Shown here piece after piece: positions 1-10,660 of a DNA stretch of 64,000 nucleotides; position 1 is the stretch's first letter, and each line of letters begins with the position of its first letter. This stretch comes from Agapetus fuscipes. Taxonomy: Eukaryota > Arthropoda > Insecta > Trichoptera > Glossosomatidae. Where the stretch lies: assembly GCA_951799405.1 (NCBI GenBank), contig OX637362.1:12944493-13008492 (forward strand), read 5' to 3'. The notes under the pieces were generated by a model. That model saw nothing but the letters and a program-made list of their open reading frames with translations. It was not told where the DNA came from and ran no database searches. The translations under genes and the position numbers were made by a program.

Positions 1-222
1 AAAGAAAGTGTGAAAGGAAAAAGAGGGAAGGGACGACCGAGAAAAGTATGGAGTGATCAGATTGAGGAGATTGTGAAAGAATGGGATATACAAAGTGAGC
101 GTAAAAGAAGAAAATGCATGAAAAAGGTGATGGATATGAATGAATTGAAGGAGGTATGTAAGGATAGGAAAAAATGGAGGCAACTCTGCAGAGGCTCTGG
201 CCACCCCTAGCGGAATGGCGAC
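1..222 (+). pseudogene. RTEfam non-LTR ORF2 C-terminal fragment
   Basis: The frame running to the stop at 210 encodes GRGRPRKVWSDQIEEI followed by a KDRKKWRQL segment. This is the extreme C-terminus of a non-LTR retrotransposon ORF2, downstream of the reverse transcriptase. Related fragments lie at 20165, 27130, 40425, 45570, 54555, 55460 and 61530. It enters the window from the left edge, so the rest of the element may lie outside. No catalytic domain is present and it is certainly non-functional here. Confidence 0.75.
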
Positions 223-263
223 AGAGTTACAGTTTACAGTTACAGTTACAGTTACAGTTACAG
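223..263 (+). repeat. (TTACAG)n 3' tail of the RTEfam element
   Basis: Hexamer TTACAG repeats directly follow the short 3' UTR of the ORF2 fragment. The fragment at 61530-61870 ends with the same hexamer, so it is a family-specific LINE tail rather than a random microsatellite. Confidence 0.8.
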
Positions 264-608
264 TACCGAAACGGGAAATCATTTCTGACTCTGTCACTGG
301 GAATCGAACCATTGCTCTCGGCATGGAATGCAAGCAATTGAGCTACCAACTACCAACCACCAACTGAGCTATTGACCAGACTTTTTACGAGCTTTTACAA
401 AGCGCCAATTATCAAGCAAGACTCAGTTACAGTAAAGCTGTATGGACCTTTTGATAACCGGTCTTTTCGGTAAAAGTTACTGAATTTTTCAACCCAATGA
501 AGAGCAAATTTGAAAATATAAATGGTGCATTTTTTTTTTGCTTCACCGGGATTTTAACCCTTCCATTTTCCAGTCAGAAACCACTGGACTACGGACCGGT
601 CGATGACA
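264..608 (-). mobile_element. SINE1-SINE2 composite, decayed, 3' end missing
   Basis: Reading the minus strand, a SINE1 tRNA-like head (near 575-605) is followed by its body and then by a SINE2 head with a B-box-like GGTTCGATTCCC. The SINE2 body is cut where it meets the TTACAG tail at 263. The A-box region of SINE2 has a small duplication (ACCAACTACCAACCACCAAC). Confidence 0.7.
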
Positions 609-967
609 CCTTTTAATAATGGCTTTTCACAGCGGTTTACAAAAATTTAAAGTATATTTAAGTATGAAGTAACGTTTGCTTTGCAGTTACCTGAATAGCC
701 AGGGTAACTCCGTAGAGGGCAGAAATCGTAGAAAAGTCAATTCTAGAAAACACGGTAGACAATGACAAACTGTGCACCGAGAACAGAAAATCAATACAGT
801 GCTCAACAGATGGGCTGGCATGCAAGTGAACGTGACGAAAATCTTATCCAGATTTACAACAAAAAGAGACGACACTTCGGTAGCGCTCGAGATGATAAAC
901 CAACTCGCGAAAAAAAAAAATTCTTTATTTTTACATTATCAATATTAACAAATAAAAATCCAAAAAT

Positions 968-1290
968 TGGTTGATGGCTCAGTTGGTAGAGTGCTTGCAT
1001 TCCATGCCGTGAGCTCGGGTTCGAATCCCACCGAGGGTGTCAGAAATTATTTCCCGTTTCGGTGTTTATTTCAAACCCCAAATAAAATACCGAGAAGGTT
1101 CACTCAGCCTTCACAAGAAATAAGTACCAGCCCCCCGGGAGCTGGGAAACCTCTACTTCAACTGAAGTGGTTGGCGTAAAGCCGCTCCCCTTACCTGTAA
1201 AATAAATAGGTTCCACTCGCCACATGCAAAACCCTTCGGGGATAACGCGTCAAGAAAGTTTCACTGTATGTGTAGCTTAGTTGCGTTCAA
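968..1290 (+). mobile_element. SINE2 solo copy
   Basis: The head has an A-box-like TGGCTCAGTTGGTAGAG and a B-box GGTTCGAATCC, as in a tRNA-derived RNA polymerase III promoter. The body continues to the shared 3' end GTAGCTTAGTTGCGT. It matches the copies at 4768 and 52220. Confidence 0.8.
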
Positions 1291-1395
1291 AATGTCAGTA
1301 CACAAAAGAGATTCGAAAATTAAAAAAAAAAATTGTTAAGGAAAAGGTCAAGTATTTTTTCAGCGTTTTTAATGTTCAACGACAATTATAAGTCC

Positions 1396-1655
1396 AGTCT
1401 ATAGCTCAGTGGGAGTGCTTGCATTCCATGCCATGAGCTTGGGTTTGAATCCCACCGAGGTTGTCAGAAATGATTTTCCATTTTGGTTTGGTGTAGGTAC
1501 TTAAAACATCAAAATAAAATACCGACAAGGTTTACTCAGCTTTCATAAGAAATGAGTACCAGTGCCAAAATTAAATACTTTCCACTCGCAACATGCAAAA
1601 CCCTTCAGGGATAACGCAGTCAGAAGTTACACTATATGTGTAGGCTTGTTGCGTG
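1396..1655 (+). mobile_element. SINE2 solo copy, internally deleted
   Basis: An A-box-like TATAGCTCAGTGGGAGTGC and a B-box GGTTTGAATCC are followed by a SINE2 body lacking the central GGGAGCTGGGAAACC segment. It ends with the GTGTAGGCTTGTTGCGT variant of the family 3' end. Confidence 0.75.
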
Positions 1656-1714
1656 CGTAAGTTCAGTAGATATAACAATCGGTTACACTTCTGCTTTCTG
1701 AGGTAGAAGGCACT

Positions 1715-1945
1715 CTAATTACAAAGATTTATTTCATTAAGATTCATATTACATGCATTTCCACAAGGAGACACGGATAAGTTCATGCTAGCACATTCCG
1801 CAAGTGTTATAATAACATAAAACACAATCTCAAAAGAATATAAAACTATTTTCGACCTTTCCTGACACAGGGACAAATGACATTGGAAAAGTGAACTGCT
1901 TTTTAAATGTTAAGGTTAATATATCAATTGGTAGAGCTATCGATT
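1715..1945 (-). repeat. R260 copy, degraded
   Basis: The segments ATTCATATTACATGCATTTCC, GACCTTTCCTGACACAGGG and GACATTGGAAAAGTGAAC align with R260 in the minus orientation. Both ends are eroded. Confidence 0.6.
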
Positions 1946-2007
1946 GGACCAACGCACGGGTTTTTTTTAAACTGTCTTAGCTATTTTTCAAAAAAAAAAT
2001 TGTATCA

Positions 2008-2270
2008 AAATTTTAAAAAATGAAAAAAACGGATTTTACTGACCGTGCAAAAGAGAAGAACGATTTTATCTACGTTTTAGTTCGTGGTTCCTCTTTGTAG
2101 AGGACACACGTCTCCTGAGGACGTCGGATTTGACCGTCCGTAGTTCCTCTTTGTAGAGGGCACATGTCTCCTGAGGACGTCAAATATGACTCCGACAAAA
2201 CGTAGAGAAAATCGTTCTTTTCTTTTGCACGGTCAGTAAAATCCGTTTTTTTTCATTCTTTAAAATGTCT
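2008..2270. repeat. Inverted repeat enclosing a 56-bp tandem duplication
   Basis: Arms of about 60-70 bp at 2008-2078 and 2197-2270 are near-perfect reverse complements. The enclosed loop holds two copies of a block starting GTTCCTCTTTGTAGAGG (2087 and 2143), each containing CTGAGGACGTC. The second continues into CCGACAAAACGTAG, similar to the hammerhead-like motif at 23173. It is a possible fold-back or Penelope-related structure. Confidence 0.55.
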
Positions 2271-2649
2271 AACGACCGTAATCATAATTTAAAATCTTGT
2301 ATCAAAATTATTTGAAATCATTTCAAGATTTTCAATTGAAAAAGCTGTTAAAGCCATTTAAAGTCTGGCATCAGGTCAAAGTGCACACCTCTTATCTGAA
2401 ATGTTTAAAAGACAAGTTGATAGCATCTTTATTTGCCATACAAGAACTTCAATGGGGGATCCCTGTAAAAGTTTTGGCATTCAAAACGTAGATGTCGCAA
2501 GACGTCGCGTAGACTAGAAATTAAATTATATTTAAACAGTTTTAATTTAATTTTTTACACATCCAGATTTGTTTTTTAATAATATTGTTTTAATTTCATT
2601 GAATTAATTTAAACATTCATCATTTTATTTTTTGTATATTTACTCGCAT

Positions 2650-2952
2650 AGATTTATTTTAAGGTTCTGCTGTTTTTGTAACTATTTATGTTATTTATTA
2701 TCCGTATTCCATAGATTCCTTGACTTAAAGGTTGGTATGAGGCTCTGACCACTCATACTGTAAAAAATGGTTCACTTTGCCAAAGTCACCCTTGTTTCAG
2801 GGTAGGTCGGTAAAAGTAGCAACGCTTATGTTCATTTGAGGTTTGGAATTTAATTTGTAAAAATACATTCAGCATTTGTAAGCGCGAAATTACACTGTTT
2901 GTTTGTGGGCATGCATGTTAATACATCCTTGCAACTTAGATTATACTAGATT
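2650..2952 (+). repeat. R260 copy with upstream extension
   Basis: The R260 landmark is at 2715, with body to about 2940 and a TTATA-type tail. About 65 bp upstream of the landmark also match the upstream flanks of the copies at 41262 and, inverted, 55350. For this subfamily the true 5' end therefore lies farther out. Confidence 0.75.
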
Positions 2953-2969
2953 CATTATTTAATTGAAAT

Positions 2970-3765
2970 TCAATAATTTCAATATAACCAGATAAGGTAT
3001 TAACCTATGTAATATAACCAGATAAGGTATTAACCTTTTTAATATAACCAGATCAGGTAGGTATAAATCTTTTTTATATGACCAAATAAGATATTAACCT
3101 TTTTAATAAAACCAGATAAGGTATTACTTTACTTTACTTTCTTCGGCTCATAAGCCTTGAAGGTTCAGGGCCTCCCGCACCACAATCCTTCAGGACTGTC
3201 TGTCTTGTGCTGCTTCCCTACATGGTCCCCTCACTCCCAGAACTTCGGCGTCGGCTTCAACGTTGTCTGCCCACCGCATCCTGGGACGTCCGAGTGGTCT
3301 AACACCTGAAGGGGCACCATCCAAGACTGTTCTGATGATCCTGGAGTCCTCTGCACGTGCTACATGTCCGGCCCACTGAAGTCTTCTTGATTTCATTATT
3401 ACATTCGATATAGATAAGGTATTAACATTCTTAATATAACCAGATAAGGTATTAATCTTTTTAATATAACCAGATAAGGTATAAACCTTTTTAATATAAC
3501 TAGATAAGGTATTAGCCTTTTTAATATAACTAGATAAGGTATTAACCTTTCTTATATTAAACCAGATAAGGTATTAACCTTTTTAATATAACCAGATAAG
3601 GTATTAACCTTTCTAATACAACCAGATAAGGTATTAGCCTTTTTAATATAGCCAGATAAGGTATTAGCCTTTTTAATATAACCAGATAAGGTATTAACCT
3701 TTATAATATACCCAGATAAGGTTAATACCTTATCTGGTTATATTAAAAATGAATTGAGACGATAA
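2970..3765 (+). repeat. 30-bp minisatellite (AT-rich), interrupted
   Basis: Roughly two dozen units of about 30 bp, each with ATATAACCAGATAAGGTATT followed by AACCTTTTTA, run from 2970 to 3730. The array is split by an inserted LINE fragment at 3128-3396. At 3714-3760 the unit appears in inverted orientation, giving a terminal hairpin. Confidence 0.9.
3128..3396 (-). mobile_element. Non-LTR retrotransposon 3' end inserted in the minisatellite
   Basis: The minus strand encodes RRLQWAGHVARAED, RPLGRPRMRWADNVEAD and AAQDRQ, a typical C-terminus of a non-LTR ORF2. The insert is flanked by a 6-bp direct repeat TATTAC (3122-3127 and 3397-3402). It has an AAAGT-type tail on the minus strand. It is a 5'-truncated LINE insertion younger than the minisatellite. 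Confidence 0.8.
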
Positions 3766-4009
3766 AAATCAAGGTTATGCGCTTATTTTTTTAAATAGAT
3801 AATATTGTTATGTGCTTACGTGGGTTGTGTTTATTTTAAACTGCGGTTTGTTTTAAGATTTCTCCAAAGGCTCCGTGAGCTTTCTCTGAACTTTCACAAA
3901 TGCCGCCTTGCTCAACGTCCAGTGGTCGTTAAGGAAGAACGGCATCCTGTAGCGGGTCGTGATAATCCGTTAGGCTACGGTCCTATTCGGGACGAAACTC
4001 TGTCGTACG

Positions 4010-4280
4010 ATGTTTGGTGAATTAGAAAAAGAAAATATATTTTTTAAACATAAAACGATGAACTCAGAAATTAGAAGCATGTACGATACTGAAGACATTG
4101 TCAGATGGAGCAGGAAGAGAAGACGGTTCTGGAGGAACCATGTAGACCGCATGAACGAAGGAAGGATAGTCCAATTCGTGGCACAGGAGATACCGGACGG
4201 CCAGCGTCTACCAGGTCGCCCTCCCAAAGAGTGGAAGAACAGCTGGTCTTCTGCATCACAGGAGGGAGTTCCACAATAAA
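4010..4280 (+). pseudogene. Non-LTR ORF2 C-terminal fragment
   Basis: The reading frame contains RRRFWRNHVDRMNEGRIVQF followed by LPGRPPKEWKNSWSSASQE, the GRPPKRW-type C-terminus seen in non-LTR ORF2s. The family differs from the fragment at 3128. An A-rich run follows at about 4300. No reverse transcriptase core is present. Confidence 0.65.
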
Positions 4281-4289
4281 CAGCTCATA

Positions 4290-4767
4290 AATCTATAAAA
4301 GGAAAAAAAAAAACATGAACTGATTAAGTCTGCTGGATATATTGCATCTGTCAAATCTTCAGATATGTTATAAAATACAAGTCTAGGTACTTGGTAGAGA
4401 GATATTCAAATGTATGCACTGGAAGCTCTTAGAAGACCGTCGTCGTTCTGGAAAGTTCCAGCAAAATTGGCTTCTAGTAACTACTATCTTTGGAGTATAA
4501 AGGGCTGCAAGCGGCTTGCAGCAGTCAATCTATAAACGACAGTTTTTTCTTAACATGAAAGGCAGTGAACACCAACCAACTGTGAAATAAATGTAAATTA
4601 CTAAATCATAAATGTGAATTGTTAAAAATAAATATAAATTGTTAAATAAATCTAAGTGTAAAATAAATATCCTATAAAGAAGACCAGTTTTATTTTTAAT
4701 TTAAAGACTACATACTTGAACCCTAAAACATAACAATACGTTCGATCTATTCCGGTTACCGATACTA
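4290..4767. other. No recognised feature
   Basis: AT-rich sequence with no repeat family I could match and no coding signal. Confidence 0.4.
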
Positions 4768-5092
4768 GTCCGGTCGATAGCTCAGGTGGTAGAGTGCTTG
4801 CATTCCATGCCGAAAGCTCGGGTTCGAATCCCACCGAGGGTGTCAGAAATGATTTCCCGTTTCGGTGTTTATTTCAAACCCCAAAATAAAATACCGGCAA
4901 GGTTTACTCAGCCTTCACAAGAAATGAGAACCAGCACTCTCGGGAGCTGGGAAACCTCCACTTCAACCGAAGTGGTTGGCGTAAGGCCGGCCCCCTTACC
5001 TGTAAAAATAAATAGGTTCAACTCGCCACGTGCGACCCCTTCGGGGATAACGCGGCAAGAAGTTACACTATATTTGTAGCTTAGTTGCGTTT
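4768..5092 (+). mobile_element. SINE2 solo copy, near full length
   Basis: The A-box GATAGCTCAGGTGGTAGAG, B-box GGTTCGAATCC and full body end in GTAGCTTAGTTGCGT plus a T run. This is one of the best-preserved SINE2 copies and a useful reference for the family. Confidence 0.85.
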
Positions 5093-5094
5093 TT

Positions 5095-5720
5095 TTTTTG
5101 CGTATTAGATTTCACAAATCTGCTGAATCTTTCGTATCGGTTGGATCTGTCGCTTACTAAAAACCCTTTCACTGCACACCCGTAATGAGTAAACGTAGAA
5201 AGGGGAAGTCTTGGAACAATCGGTGTTGTCGTCTCTTAGTCTGCACCGGCTATTGTCTATACCAGAGCACTGTACTCTAAGTATAAAACTTCACGTGGAA
5301 ACTCCACCAAAGCGTTCTACACAAAATGCATAGAAACAAAAACAGCAGCTCTAGTGAGGGTTTTAGTACACATACATTTTCAGCGAAACGCTACGGTGGA
5401 GTTTTTTTTACTTGGAAACGGAGAACATGCATTGTATGGGTGATGTGTAATGTAAGCTTTTGTGTACCAAGCCAGGATTATAATGTCAACGATCTTGTGT
5501 TTGCATTGTTGAGTTTGTATATGCAGAAATGCACCGACCAAATGAGCAATAAAGTGGTAAACAATAATTTATTTTTAAATAAAACATGGTAGATGACCTA
5601 CCTTACAACACTTTTCAATAAAATGTTTTGTTACAATTTTACTGCGGTTCTCTTTTAATTAAACTGCAATTATTTATTTTAACAGGATTTATTTTACGCG
5701 GTTTGGTTCACGCAAAAAAA
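5095..5720. other. No gene; one short inverted repeat
   Basis: Mostly unmatched AT-rich sequence. AACTCCACCAAAGCGTT near 5303 and its approximate inverse AACGCTACGGTGGAGTT near 5388 form a stem of about 17 bp. This may mark a small MITE, but I saw no target duplication. Confidence 0.35.
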
Positions 5721-5721
5721 A

Positions 5722-6212
5722 AAAAAAAAAACGCAACCGAGCTACACATATAGTGTAACTTCTTGCCTGCGTTATCCCCGAAGGGGTCGCATGTGGCGCT
5801 TCGGGACCTATATATTTTTACAGGTAAGGGGGCCAGCCTCACACCAACTACTTTCAGTTGAAGTGGGGGTTTGCCAGCTCCCAGGGGGGCTGGTTCTCAT
5901 TTATTGTGAAGGCTGAGTACACCTTTGAGATCGAACCCTTGCTCTCGGCATGGAATGCAAGCATTCTACCAATTGAGCTATCGACCTTTTTACGAGCTTG
6001 ATCGTCGTCGCTACAAAGCGCCAATTCTCAAGCAAGACCCAGTTGCTGTAAGGCTGGATGGACCTTTGGTGACCGGTCATTGGTAAAGGTTTTACGAATT
6101 TTTCAACCCAGCGAAGAGCAAACTTGAAAATATAAATGGTATATTTTTTGTTTCGAACCCACAACCTTCCTATTCAGAGTCCGCAGTGTTACCACTGAGC
6201 TACGGACCGGTC
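5722..6212 (-). mobile_element. SINE1-SINE2 composite
   Basis: Read on the minus strand, a SINE1 head with the anticodon-side arm near 6180-6210 is followed by the SINE1 body (including TTGCTCTTCGCTGGGTTGAA). The junction AAAAGGTCGATAGCTCAATTGG then leads into SINE2 and its 3' end ACGCAAC at 5725. The B box of SINE2 is AGGGTTCGATCTC. Confidence 0.8.
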
Positions 6213-6474
6213 CTATTTACAATAATTAATTATCTCTACATATATGGTATTCCCGTCCAAATGATAGATGCAAATAATCCACTGATACCATTTGTAGTCC
6301 GTATATATAAGTACAAAAGGCATCATTCTTGCATATTCCAGATCATTCGATCTCTCGCTCATACCAGATTGCCATACTATGTACCTTACTACTAGAGCCA
6401 GATTGTTCCATACACTAGCGCACATGTTCAGGCGCGCGTGGCTTATTCAAATCCTTAGTTTCTAACAATACCGT

Positions 6475-6665
6475 TCCCTTAGTGCTTAGTGTCTTATGTG
6501 CATCAGAGGTTATTACTTATTTCATATGAGCAATGTTTGTATGTGTACTGTATCAATGTGTCTTACGAATACTGGAAATTAATTTAAAAAATATTTAAAA
6601 CAACTCTCAAATAAATTATCGTATTTTACGTTTTTTTATTAGCTTAGATTGTGTAGAATGTAATT
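6475..6665 (+). repeat. Copy of the core of the 17119 MITE
   Basis: GAGCAATGTTTGTATGTGTACTG, CAATGTGTCTTA and AGATTGTGTAGAAT occur in the same order as on the minus strand of 17119-17344. A third partial copy is at 57765-57870. Confidence 0.6.
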
Positions 6666-6784
6666 CTCAAGACCATTTCGTTTAAAGGTCATCTTTGAGT
6701 CAATCGGTAGATGAGCCAAACAAGCACTGGGGGGATAGTATGTAGAATGGCATGGATATTAAATAATAATAAAATAATAATACG

Positions 6785-7205
6785 AGGATGCGCCGTTTTT
6801 GTGTGAATCACACCTCAAGAGCTTTCTGCGAGCTTGGTCGTTGCTGTATAAAGCGCCAATTCTCAAGCAACACCCAGTTGTTGTAAGGCTGGATGGACCT
6901 GCTCAAATCCTCCTCATATCCGTCCCGTATGCATCTGTCAGAAGGGCCCACAGCGCATGGACGCTCATGTAAAGCTATATATTATTTTCTTAAATAGCGG
7001 AAGCTCTTTGCGTGAAGAAAAATCAACAGCACGACCAAACAAGAATATGGTGACTGGTCTTTGGTAAAGGTACATGAATTTATTTACCCAGCATAATATT
7101 TGAACAATGAAATATTTTGTATGCTCCACTAAAGTTCGAGCCCAATACCTTTCAATCACGAGTCCCAAGCGTTTAACACTAGACTACGGACCAGTCTACG
7201 AACAA
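6785..7205 (-). mobile_element. SINE1 with L2-type tail, split by a small insertion
   Basis: On the minus strand the head starts near 7200 (GGTCCGTAGTCTAGTGTTAA) and the body runs to CCAAGCTCGCAGAAAGC. It ends with the L2-like tail CTCTTGAGGTGTGATTCACA and ACAAAAACGGCGC. The body is interrupted at 6901-7050. Confidence 0.75.
6901..7050. mobile_element. Insertion related to the 97-bp element at 40073
   Basis: GCTCAAATCCTCCTCATATCC through CAGCGCATGGACGCTCATG and AAAGCTATATATT match the 97-bp insertion at 40073-40169. Here it splits SINE1 between TGGACCT and GGTGACTGG. This copy carries about 45 extra bases and I could not define its target duplication. Confidence 0.6.
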
Positions 7206-7783
7206 TGTGCATGAGAAATTCATTTTTCTAAAAAGGTTACACAAATTTAAGTGTACATAAAACATTGCGCCACAGACTGAATAAAAATAAAAATAATTCA
7301 TCCCAGGAATTTTTGATGAAAAAAAAACCTTAAATTTTCAATGAAATCGCAAAATTTATGAAAGCATGTTAGACAATATGAACGGGTTATTATCACACTT
7401 TTCTAATAAAAAAAAAATGCTTTTTCATATTATTATTATTATAATAAAAGTCTCATAAATTTAAAATGCTTTGATAATTTACTTGCCTTCTGCAGTAACT
7501 GAAAACGCTATCTGGAAAATTTATGAAAATGATGAAATCCTTATCCGACAAAGATATTATCATTTTTTCGTACATAAAAAAAACTTTACGGCCTTGTGGA
7601 ATTGGCTTGCCCAAAAAAAGCCAATGATTCACTTTGAATTACCGCATTTGATATTATTTGACTATTAAAAGTGTAAAAAAAATTTTAATGGATATTTCTT
7701 ATGTAAATTTGGCTAAGACTAAAAACTATTTTTTTTCTTAATTCTATTAATTTTGTAACGAATGTATAATTTTATGTCTATAG
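7205..7783. other. No recognised feature
   Basis: AT-rich sequence with A and T runs. I see no repeat match. The short open frame at 7471-7668 has no recognisable similarity. Confidence 0.4.
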
Positions 7784-8024
7784 GGGCAATTCTCAGACAT
7801 TTCAGTGGTCGGTTAAGCCCAAGTTTTGACAAACTAATGATGCCTGGGCTGGAAGTTTCATCACTACGGTCATTCGTACCTACCGAGTTTTGGTAATATT
7901 TGCATGAAGACTAATCATCTGTTCCCTTGCGGCCATCTTGGATTGACAGGTCTTGATACAAGTGCATCATTAGTTTGTCAAAGCGTGGGCTCAACGGACG
8001 ACTAAAATGTCTAAGAATTGCACC
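7784..8024. mobile_element. MITE-like element with about 57-bp terminal inverted repeats
   Basis: GGGGCAATTCTCAGACATTT at the left and its near-complement AAATGTCTAAGAATTGCACC at the right begin imperfect inverted repeats of about 57 bp. The interior (CTGGGCTGGAAGTTTCATCA and TTGCGGCCATCTTGGA) is shared with the tandem repeats at 43340-43830 and, inverted, with 45270-45320. The target duplication is not clear. Confidence 0.65.
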
Positions 8025-8052
8025 GTATGTGTTTTTATGATTGCGTGTTCCT

Positions 8053-8286
8053 TTCCTTGACTTACATATACTGTCAAAAATGGTTCGCTTTGTCAACGTC
8101 ACCCCTGTTTCAGGAAAGGTCGCCAAAAGTTGTAGGGCTTATGTTCATTTGAGGTTTGGTTTTAATTTGTAAGTACACATTCAGCATTTGTAAGCGTGAA
8201 CTTGCACACGTCTTTTTGTGGCCATGCATTTGATATGAGTTTTGAATGTTTATATATTTTTGCAACTTAGATTATAAAGTATAGTG
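8053..8286 (+). repeat. R260 copy
   Basis: The landmark TTCCTTGACTTA is joined directly to TACTGTCAAAAATGG, an internal deletion of about 20 bp. The body then runs to the tail TTAGATTATA. Confidence 0.75.
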
Positions 8287-8289
8287 TGT

Positions 8290-8718
8290 CTAGGTGTTTT
8301 AACTAACTATATATATGTGTGTGTGTAGACGCTAGAGTTGTACCTTCAGAATGTTCTTTGAACGACAGGTACTTTGTTTTTTTATATCCGAAAATACATT
8401 ACTGTAACAAATCAACACATGTACCTACATATGTAGGTATCTCCAACCTCTATAATCAAGCGCAATCTCTTGACGTTTTGTTCCCAAATGGTTTCTACTG
8501 CATGTGGCTAGTGGAATTGATTTATTTTCGCAGTTGAGGAGCCGGTTTTTCGCCAAAGTGAAAGTTTTCCTTCGGAATCCAAGTGACCAGGATATTATTT
8601 AGTATAAATTCCAAGTTACTCTTTGGTGATCTCTATTCTTGTTTGGAACTTGAAATAAGCAACGAGAGAGGATTTTTGATTTACGCCCTTTATGAGATTT
8701 GACCACTTGTCATTTAAT
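8290..8718. other. No recognised feature
   Basis: A TATATGTGTGTGTG run near 8310 is followed by unmatched sequence. The open frame at 8319-8537 resembles nothing I know. Confidence 0.4.
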
Positions 8719-8790
8719 AATAATTATAATAATATAAAAAAATTATAGCGCCTTTTCATGACTTTTGGTCATCCCAAAGGCGCTTGCTCA
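8719..8790 (-). repeat. L2-type 3' tail fragment
   Basis: AGCGCCTTTTCATGACTTTT and CCAAAGGCGCTT match, on the minus strand, the tail of the L2 copy at 21912-22181. An ATT-rich microsatellite precedes it on the plus strand. Confidence 0.6.
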
Positions 8791-8887
8791 TATGCGCGCG
8801 CGAACAGGTGGGTATTCAAAATTTTTAAAAGTACTCATTTGGCATCCATGCAAGCATTTACCAACTGGGCTATGACCCAGTTTATTT

Positions 8888-9146
8888 CTATAATCTATAA
8901 TCTATAGTCTAAGCTGCAAGGATATGTTAACATTTAAGGCTCATATGAAATGCATGCCTACAGACAGGCACATGTAGGTTCGCGCCTACACATTCTGCAT
9001 GTGTGCATTCAAATAAAGAAAACCTCACATGGACATAAACCTTACAACTCCTTCCGCCGTTCCCTGAACCGGGGTGGCATTGGCAAAAGTGAACCGATTT
9101 TTACAGCACGGGTGGTCAGCCTCGTACCAACCTATCAGTTAATCAG
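8888..9146 (-). repeat. R260 copy, TTATAGA-tail type
   Basis: The tail TATAATCTATAATCTATAGTC begins at 8888. The body ends at GTCAGCCTCGTACCAACCTAT near 9146. Nearly full length. Confidence 0.8.
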
Positions 9147-9356
9147 TAAATTCATCAAATTCATAATAGTATTAGCCACATTATTTGTAAAAAAAAAACG
9201 ATTTCAATAATTATGTAAGTCAGCTGATTTTTCGTTTAACAAATCAAAAATTCTTTAACCTCATAAAAGGAGTAAAATTAATATTAATTAAATAATTTAT
9301 TTATCTAGCTTAACCTCGAATAATAGCAACATAGTTTTGCATCAAAATATGCTTTC

Positions 9357-9580
9357 ATTTTTATAAATATTTAAAAATATAAATGGTAAAACATTGTTTT
9401 AATTCACTTTATTCTTTTTTTTTTTTTGCTCGAATATTTTCGCCTAATGAGGCATCTTCAAGAGCAGAATGATGATTGAAGATGCCTCATTAGGCGAAAA
9501 TATTCGAGCAAAAAAAAAAAAAGAATAAAGTGAATTAAAACAATGTTTTACCATTTATATTTTTAAATATTTATAAAAAT
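9357..9580. repeat. Perfect palindrome, 104-bp arms, 16-bp spacer
   Basis: Bases 9357-9460 and 9477-9580 are exact reverse complements by eye, including 13-base T and A runs. The central stem reads TTGAAGATGCCTCATTAGGC then GAAAATATTC, which resembles a hammerhead core (CTGANGA, stem II, GAAA) with one core change. Confidence 0.85.
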
Positions 9581-9639
9581 AGACTTTCACTTTGTTAACA
9601 GATCAACACTAAAAAACTTTCATTTTAAGTTTGAACCAT

Positions 9640-9752
9640 GAATTCTGCATTTGTAAGCGCGAACTTACACGTGTTTGTTTGTGGGTATGCATTTTATATG
9701 AGCTTTGAATGTTAACATAAATCCTTGCAACTAAGATTATAGATTATAGAAC
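9640..9752 (+). repeat. R260 copy, 5'-truncated
   Basis: Only the 3' part is present, from ATTCTGCATTTGTAAGCGCG to the tail ATTATAGATTATAGA. Truncation at the landmark side with an intact tail is the pattern of target-primed reverse transcription. Confidence 0.8.
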
Positions 9753-9849
9753 CCTATTGATGTTTGAAAAAATGTAATTACAAAATCATAAACACTAAAA
9801 AAGATAGTGGTTTCTTGCATTCTGTGGTCACAATAAAAGGTTGCTCGTT

Positions 9850-10074
9850 TTACAAATGCCCGGATTTCCCCCGAATTTCCCCATATACGTAATATGATAA
9901 CATGTAAGTGATATCATCCAGAAATGACAAATTATCTCGTATTAGGGAGGGTCTTCCGGCCAGATAGAGAACAGATTGTGCGAGCCAAAACGGTAAATCG
10001 ATTTCGCACGGAGATCTTGTTCTAACCATCAAATCCCGGAAATTTTGCGAAAAATAGTTTGCCATAATTTGCAC
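9850..10074 (-). CDS. Unassigned 74-codon open frame
   Basis: This open frame lies in sequence not matched to any repeat here. The segment IDLPFWLAQS faintly recalls the LPLWLA motif of the GINS subunit PSF3, but the rest does not support that assignment. It has no initiation context or neighbouring exons I could identify. It could be an exon of an unseen gene, a pseudogene or chance. Confidence 0.15.
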   Translation of the reverse strand: MQIMANYFSQNFRDLMVRTRSPCEIDLPFWLAQSVLYLAGRPSLIRDNLSFLDDITYMLSYYVYGEIRGKSGHL

Positions 10075-10660
10075 GCCTTTTTATTTTATTTTTAAATATT
10101 TTTGAGAATGTGTACTTGTGTGTCTGTGTGAGTTGTATCTGTGAAGTCTCTAGATGTAGGTACATAAATAATTGTATTTGTATTTGTTTGAGATTTTGTG
10201 AATGTTAACTCAAATATTCTCAGTAGAATGTTCTGGTGAAATCTCGCGTGCGCTAGTTAAATTAGTCCCAAAAAAAAAAATAGAGACTGAGATTCTCTGT
10301 AGCCAGACTAGTATCTGAGCCATCGAACTAAACAATTCAAAAGCAACTTTGTGTACCAACCGAATTTGACCCGAATAGGAAGTAAATTGTGCTAAATAAA
10401 TAACCGCATTTGCATAAAATTGATCCCGTTAAAATCATAGCAATATGAATGAGAAACAGATAATTACGCTGGCGTTTTTTAAACAAGTTAAACCTAGGTG
10501 CAATAAGAGGAGAGCTTCAACATCCATAACCACTGTTATTTTGTTTTTGTAGATTTTTGAAGTCCATGTTACTCCTATGTGGTGTATAATAAGCCTTAAA
10601 TTTAAAAAAAATACGGCAATCGGGATGTGAACAACAGAAAATGGGAAAAAATGCGACCAA
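10075..10660. other. No recognised feature
   Basis: AT-rich unmatched sequence between the open frame at 9850 and the MITE boundary at 10661. Confidence 0.4.

Noticed and set aside
9850..10074. GINS subunit PSF3 exon
   Set aside because: Only a short IDLPFWLAQS stretch is reminiscent. The remainder does not align with what I know of the family.
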